A DNA stretch of 64,000 nt from Punctularia strigosozonata HHB-11173 SS5 (GCF_000264995.1 NW_006767441.1:1376370-1440369); one strand, 5' to 3'; counted from the first letter of the stretch, positions 25,520-36,907 are shown. The notes: a model not told the origin generated them from the letters alone. Program-made: numbers and translations.

Positions 25520-27890
25520 ATGGCGCCCGGTGTCGTTGCAAGCGGCCATGGTGGTGCGGGCTTTGCGCATCTCATTGATCCCAGCAGGAAGTGGTACAAT
25601 GATCGACGGTGAGCGCTAGCTTGCAGTGCCGCAGGGACCTTCGCTGATGACGTGGACTCATCTGTAGGATGATCACCCTGAACGCCTGGATCGTCCTTTT
25701 GTGAGCGACTGCGGTCAAAGAACGCGATCAACCAGAGACTGACGAATCTTGTAGTCTAATCACGTCCTCGACCAATGGCTTCGACGGAAGCATGATGAAC
25801 GGTCTACAAGCGCTCCCTCAATGGAACAGCGCCTTCAACAATCCTGCTGGAAGTCAACTTGGCTTGCTCAATGCGATTCAGAATATCGGTTCTCTTGCCG
25901 GGTACGATGTCTCTGAAGACATTATTGATTGTTTCTCAACCACTGGATTCCCAGATATCCCTTCGCACCTTACCTCTCTGATGGCCTTGGTCGTCGCCGG
26001 ACCATCTTTGTCGGCGCGTTCATCATGTGTATTGCCGTTGCTCTCCAGACGGCTGCTCAAAGCGTCGGCATGTTCATCGGAGCTCGTTTCCTGATCGGCT
26101 TCGGTCTCACTTTCGCCGGTACGTGTCGCCCATTCTATTCAGTATTCCCACGCTTACGAAGAGCGTAGCCAACTCCGCTCCAATGCTCGTCACAGAGCTG
26201 GCTTATCCTCCCTACCGCGCACCTTTGACTTCACTATACAACTCGCTCTGGTACGTCTATCAGTTGCGCTCGCGATTATGAGGCTTATCAGCGTCATTGT
26301 CATCAAGGTATGCCGGCTCTATCGTGTGAGACCTCCCGACGCTTTGTACTAGGCCTCTTCGTGCTGATCTATATGCACCGATACAGAGCAGCTTGGTCGA
26401 CATTCGGGACATTCAAGATCGCCACCAGCTGGAGTTGGAGAATCCCCTCGCTTTTGCAGGGTATCCCATCAATCCTCCAAATCTTCTTGGTCCTCTTCGC
26501 TCCCGAATCACCTCGTTGGCTTGTGAGCAAGGGACGTGATCAAGAGGCACTGAAGACTCTCGCGTATTATCACGCTGGAGGCAACGAGTGCGTCGCATAC
26601 ATTCCTCCAAGGTTCATGGCTCTCAACATCTCGGGCGCAGGGAGGATCCGTTGGTTCAGTTTGAATACGAAGAAATCAAAGCTATGATCGATTTTGATCG
26701 CACTGGTAAGTCCGACTGATGTTTGTTGCTGCCAAGACTGATTGCATACACCAGTTGCCGCAAACGTTGGGTGGAAGTCCCTATTCATGACCCCGGGAAA
26801 CCGCCGGAGGATGCGTATCATCATCGCTATCGCATTCTTCAGTCAATGGAGTGCTAATGTAAGTTTCGATTTCAAATCTCACTGTTCCGTGATTAACCGC
26901 CCCTCTTGCAGGGCTTGGCGAGTTACTACCTCGGAAAGATCCTGGACAGCATCGGCATTAAAGATGCCACAATCCAGGTATACATAATCGTCCGTGGCGT
27001 AGACGACTTTCCCGACTGACGCTCCTCTTACTGCTAGTTGCTCATCAACGGGATCCTTCAAATCTGGAACCTCTTCTGGGCTGTCCTTGCCGCTTTCCTC
27101 GCGGATCGAGCCGGCAGAAGGTTGTTGTTCCTCTCCTCCGCGGTCGGCATGGTGTGTCCGAAGAATATCCATAATATATGTCATTGCTCACAAATGTCGT
27201 CTAGCTCGTATTTTTCACCTCCCAGACAGTCTGCTTTGCGGAATTCAGTTTACATGGCACCAAATCCGCTGCCCACGCTAATATCGCCTTCATCTTCCTC
27301 TTTTTCGCTGCGTACGAGTGAGTATCGAGCAGGTTCCTCGATCGCATGGAAGTGTTGACATTTTCATGCAGTATCGCTTTCACGCCTCTAATCGTGTCCT
27401 ACACCGTGGAGATCTTGCCGTTTGCGCTCCGTGCTAAAGGCTTCAACGTCTTCAACTTCGTTGTGTCCGCCGCGATCGTCTTCAATCAATACGTGAACCC
27501 TATTGGTATGCAAAACAGTCCATCCTTCGGTAATGACACGATTGATAATGATAATCGGACTTCAGCTTTGAAAGCTCTCGGGTGGAAGTACTACGTAAGC
27601 TACAATTATCCAACTTCTCGAAGCGAGCTAACGATTTTTGTTGACAGTGCGTATACTGTGCGTGGCTCGCCTTCGAGCTCGTGTACCTCTACCTCTTCGT
27701 GGTGGAAACCAAAGGAAGGGTGAGTACTCGCCGCAGTCTGAATGATTCCAATTTCAATGTGCTTTCCTTTCAGACTCTCGAAGAGACAGCCGCACTGTTT
27801 GATGGTGAGCAAGCGATCGACCACATCGTGGCCCAGAATACCGAGGCCTCTGAGAAAGTCGAGGAGCATTCGCATGACGAGAAGATTTAG
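25520..27890 (+). CDS. MFS sugar transporter (lactose permease/hexose transporter type)
   Basis: This is a plasma-membrane sugar:proton symporter with twelve predicted membrane spans. Sixteen exons run from 25520-25608 to 27774-27890 (others: 25668-25700, 25755-25901, 25955-26118, 26169-26250, 26308-26325, 26387-26587, 26641-26705, 26755-26858, 26912-26977, 27038-27151, 27205-27317, 27372-27505, 27566-27594, 27648-27719), giving 515 aa. Family motifs seen: NGFDGSMMNGLQALPQW (loop 1), LSDGLGRRRTIFVGA, APESPRWLVSKGR, LADRAGRRLLF, VEILPFALRAKGFNVFNF, and FVVETKGRTLEE. An 18-nt exon (26308-26325) completes GSIVAAWSTFGTF. The C-terminus is His/Glu-rich and cytosolic. The sugar cannot be told from sequence; lactose or plant-oligosaccharide permeases are the closest type by motif. 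Confidence 0.92.
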
Positions 27891-28290
27891 AATTCCAAAT
27901 GAGACAACCTGACTGTCAAGAGATGTTGCATAGCATGTAACATAGCAAACACCAGTCTAGCTAAGGACACTCCTTCTTACTCGCTCATCACTCTGTATTT
28001 ATAATTTTGCCTCGTCAAGACGCTCTCAAATGTAAATTGCGGCCTGATACTCATCTCAGCGATCCGAACTTGATCGAACCCCTTTGTCACAACTCGCACT
28101 CTTCTACCTTGTCTGTCTATCGATCCGACTGCAATGGAACAGTCGATGTTTCATGACAGGTTATGACACGTGAAGGCCATACCAATCCAATCTGCCATCC
28201 GGCAAGACAGCTGCCAGTTCGACATGGTTTTGTATAAAACAGACATTGCCTGGCCGCCTGGTTTCGTACACCAGCTGTTCGCTTGCTGTC
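27891..28290. other. Intergenic, promoter of ADH copy 1
   Basis: About 400 bp that hold the transporter 3' end and the upstream region of the first alcohol dehydrogenase. The last 150 bp resemble the region upstream of ADH copy 2 (see the promoter entries). Confidence 0.55.
28141..28253 (+). promoter_or_regulatory. Conserved promoter block of ADH copy 1 with TATA box
   Basis: A TATAAAA box lies at 28233-28239, about 52 bp before the ATG. The block AGCTGCCAGTTC upstream of it and ACATTGC downstream recur in the same order before ADH copy 2, and the similarity extends up to a CAGTCGA word near 28140. This points to duplication of gene plus promoter. Confidence 0.6.
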
Positions 28291-29744
28291 ATGTCCCAAG
28301 TCGACTTCAGAGGATACGCGGTCACCGACGCTAAGGCTTGGGTGCGTACTTCCCTTCGTTTACTAGCCTCATTATTGATTGCCCCAATGATGTCCAGAGC
28401 CACTTCGACGTCATACAGTATGTTCCTAAGAAGTTCGAAGAAACCGATATTGAAATAGCCATCACACATTGCGGGTTAGTGCATCGACGTCCTCATCCGC
28501 TTCTGATTCGAGCTTGTCGTACAGCGTCTGCGGATCCGACATTCACACCATCGCATCCGGGTAGGATTCCTGTTCTGTGAAAGTACCATGCACTCGCTGA
28601 CCATCTACGACTCTCTAGATGGAGAGGAGTGCAGACGCCTATGATTGTTGGGCAAGTCGTTCAATTGTCTTCAGTTTGCACATTGCTAATCGTTGTACAG
28701 GCACGAGATCGTCGGCAAGGTCACTCGGGTCGGATCGCAAGTGAAGGGGTTCAAGATCGGCGACAGAGCGGGCGTTGGCGCTCAGGTCGGCTCCTGCTGC
28801 AAGTGCCGCGCATGCAAGAGCGACAACGAGAATTATTGTCCGGAGACGATCCACACGTACAATTCAGAATACCCTGATGGTATTCGCGCCCAAGGCGGCT
28901 ACTCGACCGCTATTCGCGCACACGAACAATTTGTCTTCCCCATTCCCGACGCACTGGAGTCGCGCGATGCCGCGAGCATGCTTTGCGCGGGCTTGACGAT
29001 GTACTCACCTTTGAAGAGGCACGGCGCCGGGCCCGGGAAGAAAGTTGGTATCGTCGGTATTGGAGGTCTTGTAAGCGTCCTGGAAATTCCACTGAGGTTG
29101 CATTTCGACTGATCGTTTTGTTAGGGCCATTATGGGGTCCTGTTCGCAAAGGCTCTGGGATCCGAGGTCTACGCCTTCACCCACGATCCGAGTAAGGTCC
29201 AGGATATAAGGAAAATGGGTGCCGATCACGTAATCGTCACGGACGACGTGAGTTGACAACATGTCGCTGGCCTTAGCACGGAATAGCACGATGAACCTAC
29301 ATATCTGTTTCAGGAGGGTATTTTCGCGAAGGACCTGCCCATGACGCTGGATCTCATTATATCCACCCGTGACGATGCGGAGGGAATGCCGCTGAAGCAT
29401 TACCTGAGCATGCTGTGGATCCACGGCAAGCTCGTGAACGTCGGCTTACCTGACAAACCGTTGCCAGCGCTTGCCGCATTTGATCTCGCGCCGACCGGAT
29501 GCTTCCTCGGTGGTAGCCACATTGGTAGCAAGAAGGAGTGCCTTGATATGCTTCAGCTGGCCGTGGATAAGGGCATAAAACCATGGTGGGTTCTCCCCTG
29601 CTTTTCTCATATTCGCTGTTCGGTGAATTGATACACGCGTGAAGGATTGAAGAGTTGCCGATGAGTCAGGCTCAGAAGGCAGTTGAACGCTTGCAGAAGC
29701 ATGATGTCCGCTACCGATTCGTTCTTACGCAGGATCTAGTCTGA
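28291..29744 (+). CDS. NADP-dependent zinc alcohol dehydrogenase, CAD/ADH6-like, copy 1
   Basis: Cinnamyl-alcohol-type zinc dehydrogenases reduce aromatic and branched aldehydes with NADPH. Eight exons (28291-28341, 28398-28474, 28525-28560, 28619-28651, 28701-29070, 29125-29247, 29314-29585, 29645-29744) give 353 aa. Catalytic zinc ligands are in HCGVCGSDIH and GHEIVG. The four structural zinc cysteines are in GSCCKCRACKSDNENYC. The dinucleotide loop is GIGGLGHYGVLFAKALG. Intron 4 (28652-28700) starts with GC rather than GT. The protein is the same length as its two downstream paralogues, and all key residues are kept. It could act in aldehyde detoxification or lignin-derived aromatic metabolism; this is inference. 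Confidence 0.93.
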
Positions 29745-30119
29745 TGAGCGACCGCATTGGAGTGCACGGGCTGCAGCAACGAAGATCGGTGACAATGTGT
29801 AGAGTCACGCAATATTTGATGGACAATGAGACGTCCGTGTGTCCCGCTGGACGCTCCCATCCGTAGGCAAACCCGGACGAGGCGTGAGTACGAGGTGCAT
29901 TAAACCTGGGCAAGGTGTCAGTAATACCTTGTCTATGTTCGTCCGTTGGTGCAATTGCGGTGATGCAGTCGACGATCCACGACGGTACATGACGCACGAA
30001 TGTCATACAACCTGTCACCAATACGGCAGCTGCCAGTTCATCGTGTTGCGGTATAAATCAGGCATTGCAAGCGATGCTCGACTTGGACGAGTATTCTCCT
30101 TGCCCATTAGCTCTCAGAC
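29745..30119. other. Spacer between ADH copies 1 and 2
   Basis: About 375 bp with no gene. The right half resembles the promoter of copy 1. Confidence 0.6.
29960..30070 (+). promoter_or_regulatory. Conserved promoter block of ADH copy 2 with TATA box
   Basis: TATAAAT at 30052-30058 lies 61 bp before the ATG. The words CAGTCGA, GTCATAC, AGCTGCCAGTTC and CATTGC are shared in order with the copy 1 promoter. Confidence 0.6.
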
Positions 30120-31583
30120 ATGTCTAAAGTCGACTTCAAAGGATACGCGATCACCGACACTAAGGCCTGGGTGCGGACGATGTCGTGTCTTTGCGGCTTC
30201 ATTGCTGACCATTGGCTTGCGACCTCCAGAGCCGGTTCGACGTCATCCAATATGAGCCGAAGAAGTTTGAGCAGACCGATGTTGAAATAGCGATCACACA
30301 CTGCGGGTCAGTTCATCGACCCCTTCGTATGATTTGGTGCTCATCCGTATCAACAGTGTCTGCGGGTCCGACATTCACACGATTGCAAGCGGGTAGGATA
30401 ATGAATGGCCGGTACCATCGTGCTCCCACTGATCCTAGCCGCATGTCCAGGTGGGGAGAACTGAAGACGCCCTTGATTGTCGGGTACGTCATGCATCTGT
30501 CGTGACATGTATTTTTTACGAAGTGGTCCATAGGCACGAAATCGTCGGCAAGGTCACTCGCGTCGGATCGCAAGTGAAAGGAATCAAGGTCGGCGATCGG
30601 GCGGGCATAGGTACTCAGATCGGCTCTTGCCTCAAGTGTCGTCCCTGCAAGAGCAACAACGAGAATTACTGTCCGAAGGGAATTAACACGTACAACTCAG
30701 AATACCCCGACGGCGTTCGGACCCAGGGCGGTTATTCTACTGCGATCCGCGCGCACCAGCAATTCGTGTTTCCAATCCCCGATGCGCTGGAGTCGCGCTA
30801 TGCTGCAAGCATGCTGTGTGCGGGGTTGACCGTGTTCTCGCCATTGAAGAGGCACGGTGCCGGCCCAGGCAAGAAAGTCGGTGTTGTAGGCATTGGCGGT
30901 TTGGTGAACATTTGGTCGAGATTGACGCAAAAGCTGTCGCTTACCACGCCTTGGGCTCTAGGGTCATTATGCGATATTGTTTGCGAAAGCAATGGGAGCC
31001 GAGGTGTACGCTTTCACCCATGGTACGAGCAAAATCGAAGATATCAAGAAAATGGGTGCTGATCACGTGATCGTGACGGATGAGGTGAGTTTGTAGTACC
31101 GTTGAACTGCGGACCCGCAGCAGTGACGGGAGATAGTAGCTGACGTATGTGTATCAGGAGGGCGTATTCGCGAAGGACCTCCAGATGACACTGGACCTCA
31201 TCGTGTCCACCCGTGACAGCTCCGAAGGTATGCCACTGAAGGATTACTTGAGTACACTATGGATCCACGGAAAGTTCGTTACCGTCGGCCTTCCCGATAA
31301 ACCCTTGCCGACGCTTGCTGCATTTGACCTCGCGCCGAATGGTTCTTTTCTTGGGGGAAGCCGCATTGGCAGCAAGCAGGAAGCCGTTGAAATGTTGCAG
31401 TTGGCCGCGGACAAGGGCATCAAGCCATGGTACGTCCTCCTGCCGGTCCGACGTACTCGTAACATGACATACACGGGTTGTAGGATCGAGGAGTTACCGA
31501 TGAGTCAGGCTCAGATGGCGGTTGAACGCTTGCAGAAGAATGATGTTCGCTACCGCTTTGTTCTCACCCAAGACCTCGCTTGA
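30120..31583 (+). CDS. NADP-dependent zinc alcohol dehydrogenase, CAD/ADH6-like, copy 2
   Basis: Eight exons (30120-30170, 30230-30306, 30357-30392, 30451-30483, 30534-30903, 30962-31084, 31158-31429, 31484-31583) give 353 aa, with every exon the same length as in copy 1. Zinc motifs HCGVCGSDIH, GHEIVG (after intron 4) and GSCLKCRPCKSNNENYC are intact, as is the NADP loop GIGGLGHYAILFAKAMG. Intron 4 here has a normal GT donor. Coding similarity to copy 1 is higher by eye than to copy 3, and the promoter is also shared, so copies 1 and 2 look like the younger duplication. Substrate unknown. Confidence 0.93.
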
Positions 31584-32542
31584 TGGGCAACGATGCCAGG
31601 GGTGGGCGGAGAACAAGAGAATGTTGGTCAGCGTTGTCGAGAACTACATGTCCAATATTGAAATGCACTTTTCTTTCCTCCGAGGCGGAATCGTCAGCGC
31701 AATGTAGTTTGCAAATGCGAGATACGCGGACGATGTTGAAATTGATCGGACGTGTGAGTCGGCAGTCTGGTCTGCTGCATAATTCCAACATACGCCCCGA
31801 GTCGGATACTCTATGATATCGATACCTAGGCAGAGAAAGACTCACGGGTACAACGTGTCGATACCACCCCGCTGACTCCCATGCAGTACTATATTAGTTC
31901 CATATCTGGGTCAAAAAGGAGCTTATATTCCTCTTCGGAAGACTTCTTGTTTGTCTGGATACTTACGTTCGTGTGTGCTCGAAGCTCGCCGATAACCGCC
32001 TATCTGCGAGGCTTCGGGATGTAAAATTTTTTGGGATGGCTCAGCCAGTGCTCACTCATCCAACCGGTCCAAGTTAGGCGGGCTGGTATGTGAGTGGGGG
32101 GTCGACCGGTAATTCTTCAAGGCAGGTCGTCATTCCTCGATCAGGTTCATCGTTTTCACGCGCATGGACGATACCCACGTTCGGACCCGTCCATGTCGGC
32201 CTTTGCCTTTTCCGGCCGCGGTTCGTCCCCTTACGGTCCATCCCCTGAGAGCAATACCTCGGCGTTCGTGGAATTTGCTACGTATCCGCGAATGATCGAG
32301 ATTCTTCGCTTCGATAGAGTATCCTTTTCTGGTTCTCGACGCCCATTCTTGCTAGGCGGATAATAGTTTTTCGCGTGGCGAGATGTTTTTCGCCCGCGTT
32401 GACGGTGAACAGCCGGTGGATATAGCTTACAGATAATCGCGGCGATGGGAACGGTCTGGGAGCGGTATAAAAGTTGAGGGAGGCGACGAAGGATGATAGA
32501 ACTATTTCCCTCGTTGTCTCGCATTTCTACTTTAACCCAGCC
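31584..32542. other. Intergenic, upstream region of ADH copy 3
   Basis: About 960 bp. The region near the gene has a TATAAAA box at 32466-32472, 71 bp before the ATG. I see no resemblance here to the promoter block shared by copies 1 and 2. No other gene is supported. Confidence 0.55.
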
Positions 32543-33928
32543 ATGTCTCAAGTCCAGTTCAAGGGATACGCCGTCACCGATGCGACCAAATGGGTACGTT
32601 CAGAGGCAATTTGTCGAGTCCAGTATTGTAGCTGACATTGTTTCGCCGTGCAGAGTAATTTCGAGGTCATCGAGTTCGAACCGAAGAAGTTCGAAGAGAC
32701 CGACGTGGAAGTTGCCATCACGCATTGCGGGTGTGTCTCGTCACAATGCCTTATCAGAAGATGACCAGCTCATCTTGCCATGCAGCGTGTGCGGTTCCGA
32801 CATTCACACTATTACCTCCGGCTGGGGAGCGCTCAGGACTCCTGTCATTGTTGGGTAAGCATCTTCGCCTCACCCACCTTGCGTGACATTATTCAACTTG
32901 CAATCTAGGCATGAGATTGTAGGCACCGTCACCCGCGTCGGATCGCAGGTCAAGGGCTTCAAGGTCGGCGACCGTGCCGGCGTCGGCGCCCAAGTTGGCT
33001 CTTGCTACCAATGCAGAGCCTGCAAGCAGGACGACGAGAATTACTGCCCCAAAATGATCCATACTTATCACGACAAATACCCTGATGGTACGGTCACCCA
33101 GGGAGGCTACTCCACTGCGATCCGCGCGAATGAGCTCTTCGTCTTCCCCATCCCTAATGGGCTTGAGTCACGGCACGCCGCCAGCATGCTGTGCGGTGGC
33201 CTGACCGTGTTCTCCCCTCTTAAACGCAACGGCGCTGGACCAGGGAAGAAGATCGGGGTAATTGGCATTGGCGGCTTGGTGAGAACTGCCCTGTTCGTCT
33301 CGTATTGTGATGCTTATGGATATGTAGGGCCACTATGCCATCCTCTTTGCCAAGGCAATGGGCGCCGAAGTTACCGCCTTCACCAGCGGCACGAAGAAAG
33401 TGGACGATATCAAGGCCATGGGTGCCGATCACATCGTCGTCGCCGATGATGTAGGTTTCTTTGGGCTACATCTAGGATATTCTCCTGTTCTGACGATGTT
33501 TCATAGAGCGGCGAGTTCGCCAAGGGCCGTGAAATGTCCCTTGACCTCATTATTTCGACCCGTGACGCCGCGGAAGGTATGCCGATCCGGGCTTACATGT
33601 CAATGCTGTGGGTGCACGGCAAATTCATCACCGTGGGCCTGCCCGACAAGCCGTTGCCCACCATGCACGCGTTCGACTTCGCCTTCAACGGGTGCTTCTT
33701 CGGGGCGAGCCACATCGGTAGTAAGGCGGAGGCGATCGAGATGTTGCAGCTCGCCGCGGACAAGGGCATCAAGCCATGGTTAGTCGATTTCTCCGTCGGA
33801 CATAACTCCACGCTGACCTGGTTAACAGGATCGAGGAGCTTCCCATGAGCCAGGCTCAGACTGCGGTCGAACGCCTGAAGAAGAACGACGTTCGTTATCG
33901 TTTCGTCCTTACTCAGGACCTGGCATGA
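32543..33928 (+). CDS. NADP-dependent zinc alcohol dehydrogenase, CAD/ADH6-like, copy 3
   Basis: Seven exons (32543-32593, 32654-32730, 32786-32854, 32909-33278, 33328-33450, 33507-33778, 33829-33928) give 353 aa. The third exon (69 nt) equals exons 3 plus 4 (36+33 nt) of the other copies, so the intron between ITSG and W is absent here. Zinc motifs HCGVCGSDIH, GHEIVG and GSCYQCRACKQDDENYC are intact, and the NADP loop is GIGGLGHYAILFAKAMG. Codon choice is more GC-rich and biased toward C-ending codons than in copies 1 and 2, which suggests stronger expression. It may be the ancestral copy, but this is inference. Confidence 0.93.
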
Positions 33929-34199
33929 ACAATTGTTGGCACCGACCGAATCGCACCATCTTCAGTCATGTAGCATCACCCTACAGTCACTATTGGGCCG
34001 AACTATATATACTATCAGATCTCTTTCTTAAGCTGTGTCGTCCTGTTGTGTCCGATAGACCTTACTTGACTAGAATAACTCAATCACGCAATTCCACCCG
34101 ATATATCAATCATCCTTTTGAACACATTGAATGTGGCTTGTTGCATCATGCATGATGAAAGCCATGGTGAATAAACAGCAAAAGGTGCACAAACATCAT

Positions 34200-34983
34200 C
34201 TACTCGCTCGCGGCCATAACTGTGCATGCATCAGTCACACTACAGGGACGTTCATTCGCGGTGGGTGCACTTACTGGCATTGATCAAGTCCCCGCCGCTC
34301 TCCTTCAGTACGCGGACAGCTTTTGCGCGAGAGCAGTTGACCTGCTGCATGACAAGGTCGATGTCTTTTGGATCCACGCCCGTCTCGTCGATCTCGCCTT
34401 CCTCTTCGGGCGCCTGGAGCTCAGGGATGTCATCCTCGTCGTCGTCATCCGCCACACCCGACTTCTCGAGTGTCTGGGCAGCGCCGCCACTCGACGCGAG
34501 CTGCTGAGCCGCGCTGAGTTGCGCCTGGGAGTTCATGTCCTCGATCTGTGACGAACGCAAAGCGTTAGAGCATGGAGAGATCGTTTGACCCATTCGTTTT
34601 GCGTACCTTAGCCTCGCCGAACACGATGTAGCAGTCGCTGTTCTGCGACTTGTACACATCCGGAGAAGCCAGGACAAAGAGCACCTGGGCACGATCGCGT
34701 CAGGTCGCTACGTATGACTTAATCATGGAAGGGCGCGTACGTTCTTCGGTCTCCTAAGGGTGACACGGGTGATGCCAGGAACGCGCTTCAGACCGAGGGT
34801 AAGCAGGGCCTTGCGGGCCTTACGCTCCGATCGCGACTGGATCTTGTCGAGCGCCGCCTGAGAGGTAGGGTCCTCATCCTCGTGATCGTGGTCGTGGTCG
34901 TGGTGATCATGGTCGTGGTCGTGGTCGTGACCATGGTCAGAATGCGAGTGGTCGGACGGGATCTCTTCGATCGTGGCGGACAT
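34200..34983 (-). CDS. EGD2: Nascent polypeptide-associated complex subunit alpha with His/Asp-rich N-terminus
   Basis: NAC alpha pairs with NAC beta at the ribosome exit tunnel and guards nascent chains. Four exons (34741-34983, 34607-34684, 34275-34545, 34200-34219) give 203 aa. The NAC domain includes [20 protein letters not shown] and [18 protein letters not shown]. The C-terminal UBA-like helices include [20 protein letters not shown] and GDLINAIMAASE. Residues about 11-37 are an almost pure alternation of His and Asp. The ATG follows directly on a CTTTCAG acceptor, so a 5' leader intron (34984-35100) very likely ends at the start codon. Divergent from the DUF1264 gene. Confidence 0.95.
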
Positions 34984-35100
34984 CTGAAAGGCAGGTGAAG
35001 CGACGCGTCAGCGTCATCCGGAATTGGTACGGCGCATCCATCCCGTAGAACGCGTTTTGATGCGCCTGTCGTTCCGACAACCTAAGTGAGGCGGGCTTAC
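34984..35100 (-). other. Probable 5' UTR intron of EGD2
   Basis: On the minus strand a GTAAGC donor at 35100 and a polypyrimidine CTTTCAG acceptor at 34984-34990 bracket 117 nt directly before the EGD2 ATG. Leader introns are common in highly expressed translation genes. Confidence 0.6.
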
Positions 35101-35809
35101 GTTGGACTAGAGAACTTTGGCGGCGGGGCTGGAGACCAGTGCCGACGACCGCGACGTTAGCAGACAGGGGAGATGGGCGCCTGTACGGGCGCTTATTGGG
35201 ACGTAGCATCCCGCGCGTCCATCTCGCGAGGACCGGTGAAAATCCCTACTGATGTTCGATCCCTTAAGGGGTAAATTCTGGCCATTTTCGGGGGTGATCA
35301 ACTGGCCGCAAAGGGCTAAAATTCGGAGAATCGCATCAAACACGGTCCCAAAAGGGCGATTTTCGGGGCAATATGACATCGGACGGTGGACCTCCGAGGC
35401 AGGCCAGTCGGGCGATATACAATGTTATGCTACGCTAGTCTAGGCTGTTGTCGGGCATCCTAAACACGAGGCGCTGACCTTCAGGATCATGTCCGTGGTC
35501 TGAGCAGACTCCGTTCAGCAAGTACCTTATTCAAATGTCAACCCTGGTCGTGCGCGTGCTAGCTTGTTGTCTCCCGCACTTCGTCGGCAGAGGTTATTCA
35601 TGTCATCCGGCTGTTAGCGTCTGTCTCTTCGCGATATTGTATGCTACGACAATCGCCAAAGGATCCTTGCATACGACAAGCTTCATGTTGTTCCATATGC
35701 GCATTGCATAGATGTCCCGGTCAATGCGCGCCATCGTAGATGCATGACCATCCATGACCTCGCCTCTACGTCATAATGCCTTCGTGAACGTACAAGAGAG
35801 CCAGGAAAG
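35101..35809. other. Intergenic between EGD2 and DUF1264 gene
   Basis: About 700 bp. Short frames only. A segment near 35260-35390 contains two similar GATTTTCGGGG/CATTTTCGGGG words but no clear repeat unit. Nothing else supportable. Confidence 0.5.
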
Positions 35810-36907
35810 ATGAGCAGGATCTCTCGCCCGCATCACCTGTTCCCCATGGATGCCGATACCAAGCAGTCTATCTACCACACGCCCGCATTCCATGCGGCTG
35901 GTACCGCCATGATGAGCTTCCAGCCCATCAACGCCATACACCAGCATCTATGTGCCTTCCACGTCTACGCGTGAGTCTGAATCTGCGCCACGTTTCCTTA
36001 CCGTTGAAGTTCTGACTCCGTATCAAGTCATGATCGGACCCGTCATGTCGAAGCACATCATTTCTGCACGCACCTTTCTCATGATTTGCACCAGGTAGCC
36101 TTAACTTGGAGTTCTACTCGCACACTGACAACCATGCTCTTTATAGTGCGTCATCTATGACACAGATCAGCCAAACGCCAAGCTCATTGGCATTGAGTAC
36201 ATCGTATCTGAGAAAGTGAGCACGCTGGATATCTAGTGACGTCGTGTCACTAAAGGATGTACAGATTTTCCGAGACTTACCAGCGGAAGAGAAGAAGTAT
36301 TGGCATTCTCACAAGTACGAGGTGCACGTTGACGCACTAGCTCGATGGACCCTAGTTTGATCCAGAGCTCAGGTTGAGAGTGGCTTGCTGCAGTTGCAGG
36401 TGGGTTTGCCATGCTGGCTTTTAGTCCTGTTTGTGAGCATACTGATTGTTGGCAAAGGTCAAGGGTGGTGTACCTGGTTAGTCATTTGCGTACGAAGGAA
36501 CTTTTACTCCCGTTGACGCCGCCTCAGGAGTTGCTACAGATGCTGCTGAGCAACCTGCAATGCTGGAGCTACAGAAGACCTACGGCAAGGTTGGTCTTTT
36601 CTGTGAGCTCCGGCCCGGTCCGTTCAAATGAAGTCTCCTTTAGACCATCCATACTTGGGCCGTGGATACGAGCCCAGATCTTCCCCTCGGCCCTCCGAAC
36701 CTCATGATGTCGTACACCGGCGACGGGCAAGCGCCGGCAGACCTGATTCAAGCTAGGGACCAAAAATTTGGTACTGACACACAGGCGAAACGCGAACTTC
36801 GCAAAAGATATCTGCCTCCTTATGATCCGTTACCAGAGGCTGACGAGTGGAAGAACACCGGCAAGGGCATTGTATTCGACCCAGTCGAAGGGGAAATAAA
36901 GCAGTGA
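35810..36907 (+). CDS. DUF1264 / oil-body-associated-like protein
   Basis: DUF1264 (OBAP-like) proteins are found in plants and fungi; plant members associate with lipid bodies, and the biochemical role is unknown. Eight exons (35810-35970, 36028-36094, 36147-36215, 36265-36321, 36373-36399, 36458-36476, 36528-36589, 36644-36907) give 241 aa. Family blocks: [21 protein letters not shown], which spans an intron, [47 protein letters not shown], and [17 protein letters not shown]. Two internal exons are only 27 and 19 nt. An alternative start at 35846 would shorten the protein by 12 residues. Confidence 0.86.

Noticed and set aside
35250-35390. Two similar GATTTTCGGGG-type words suggesting a repeat
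   Set aside because: Only short matches with no consistent unit or spacing.
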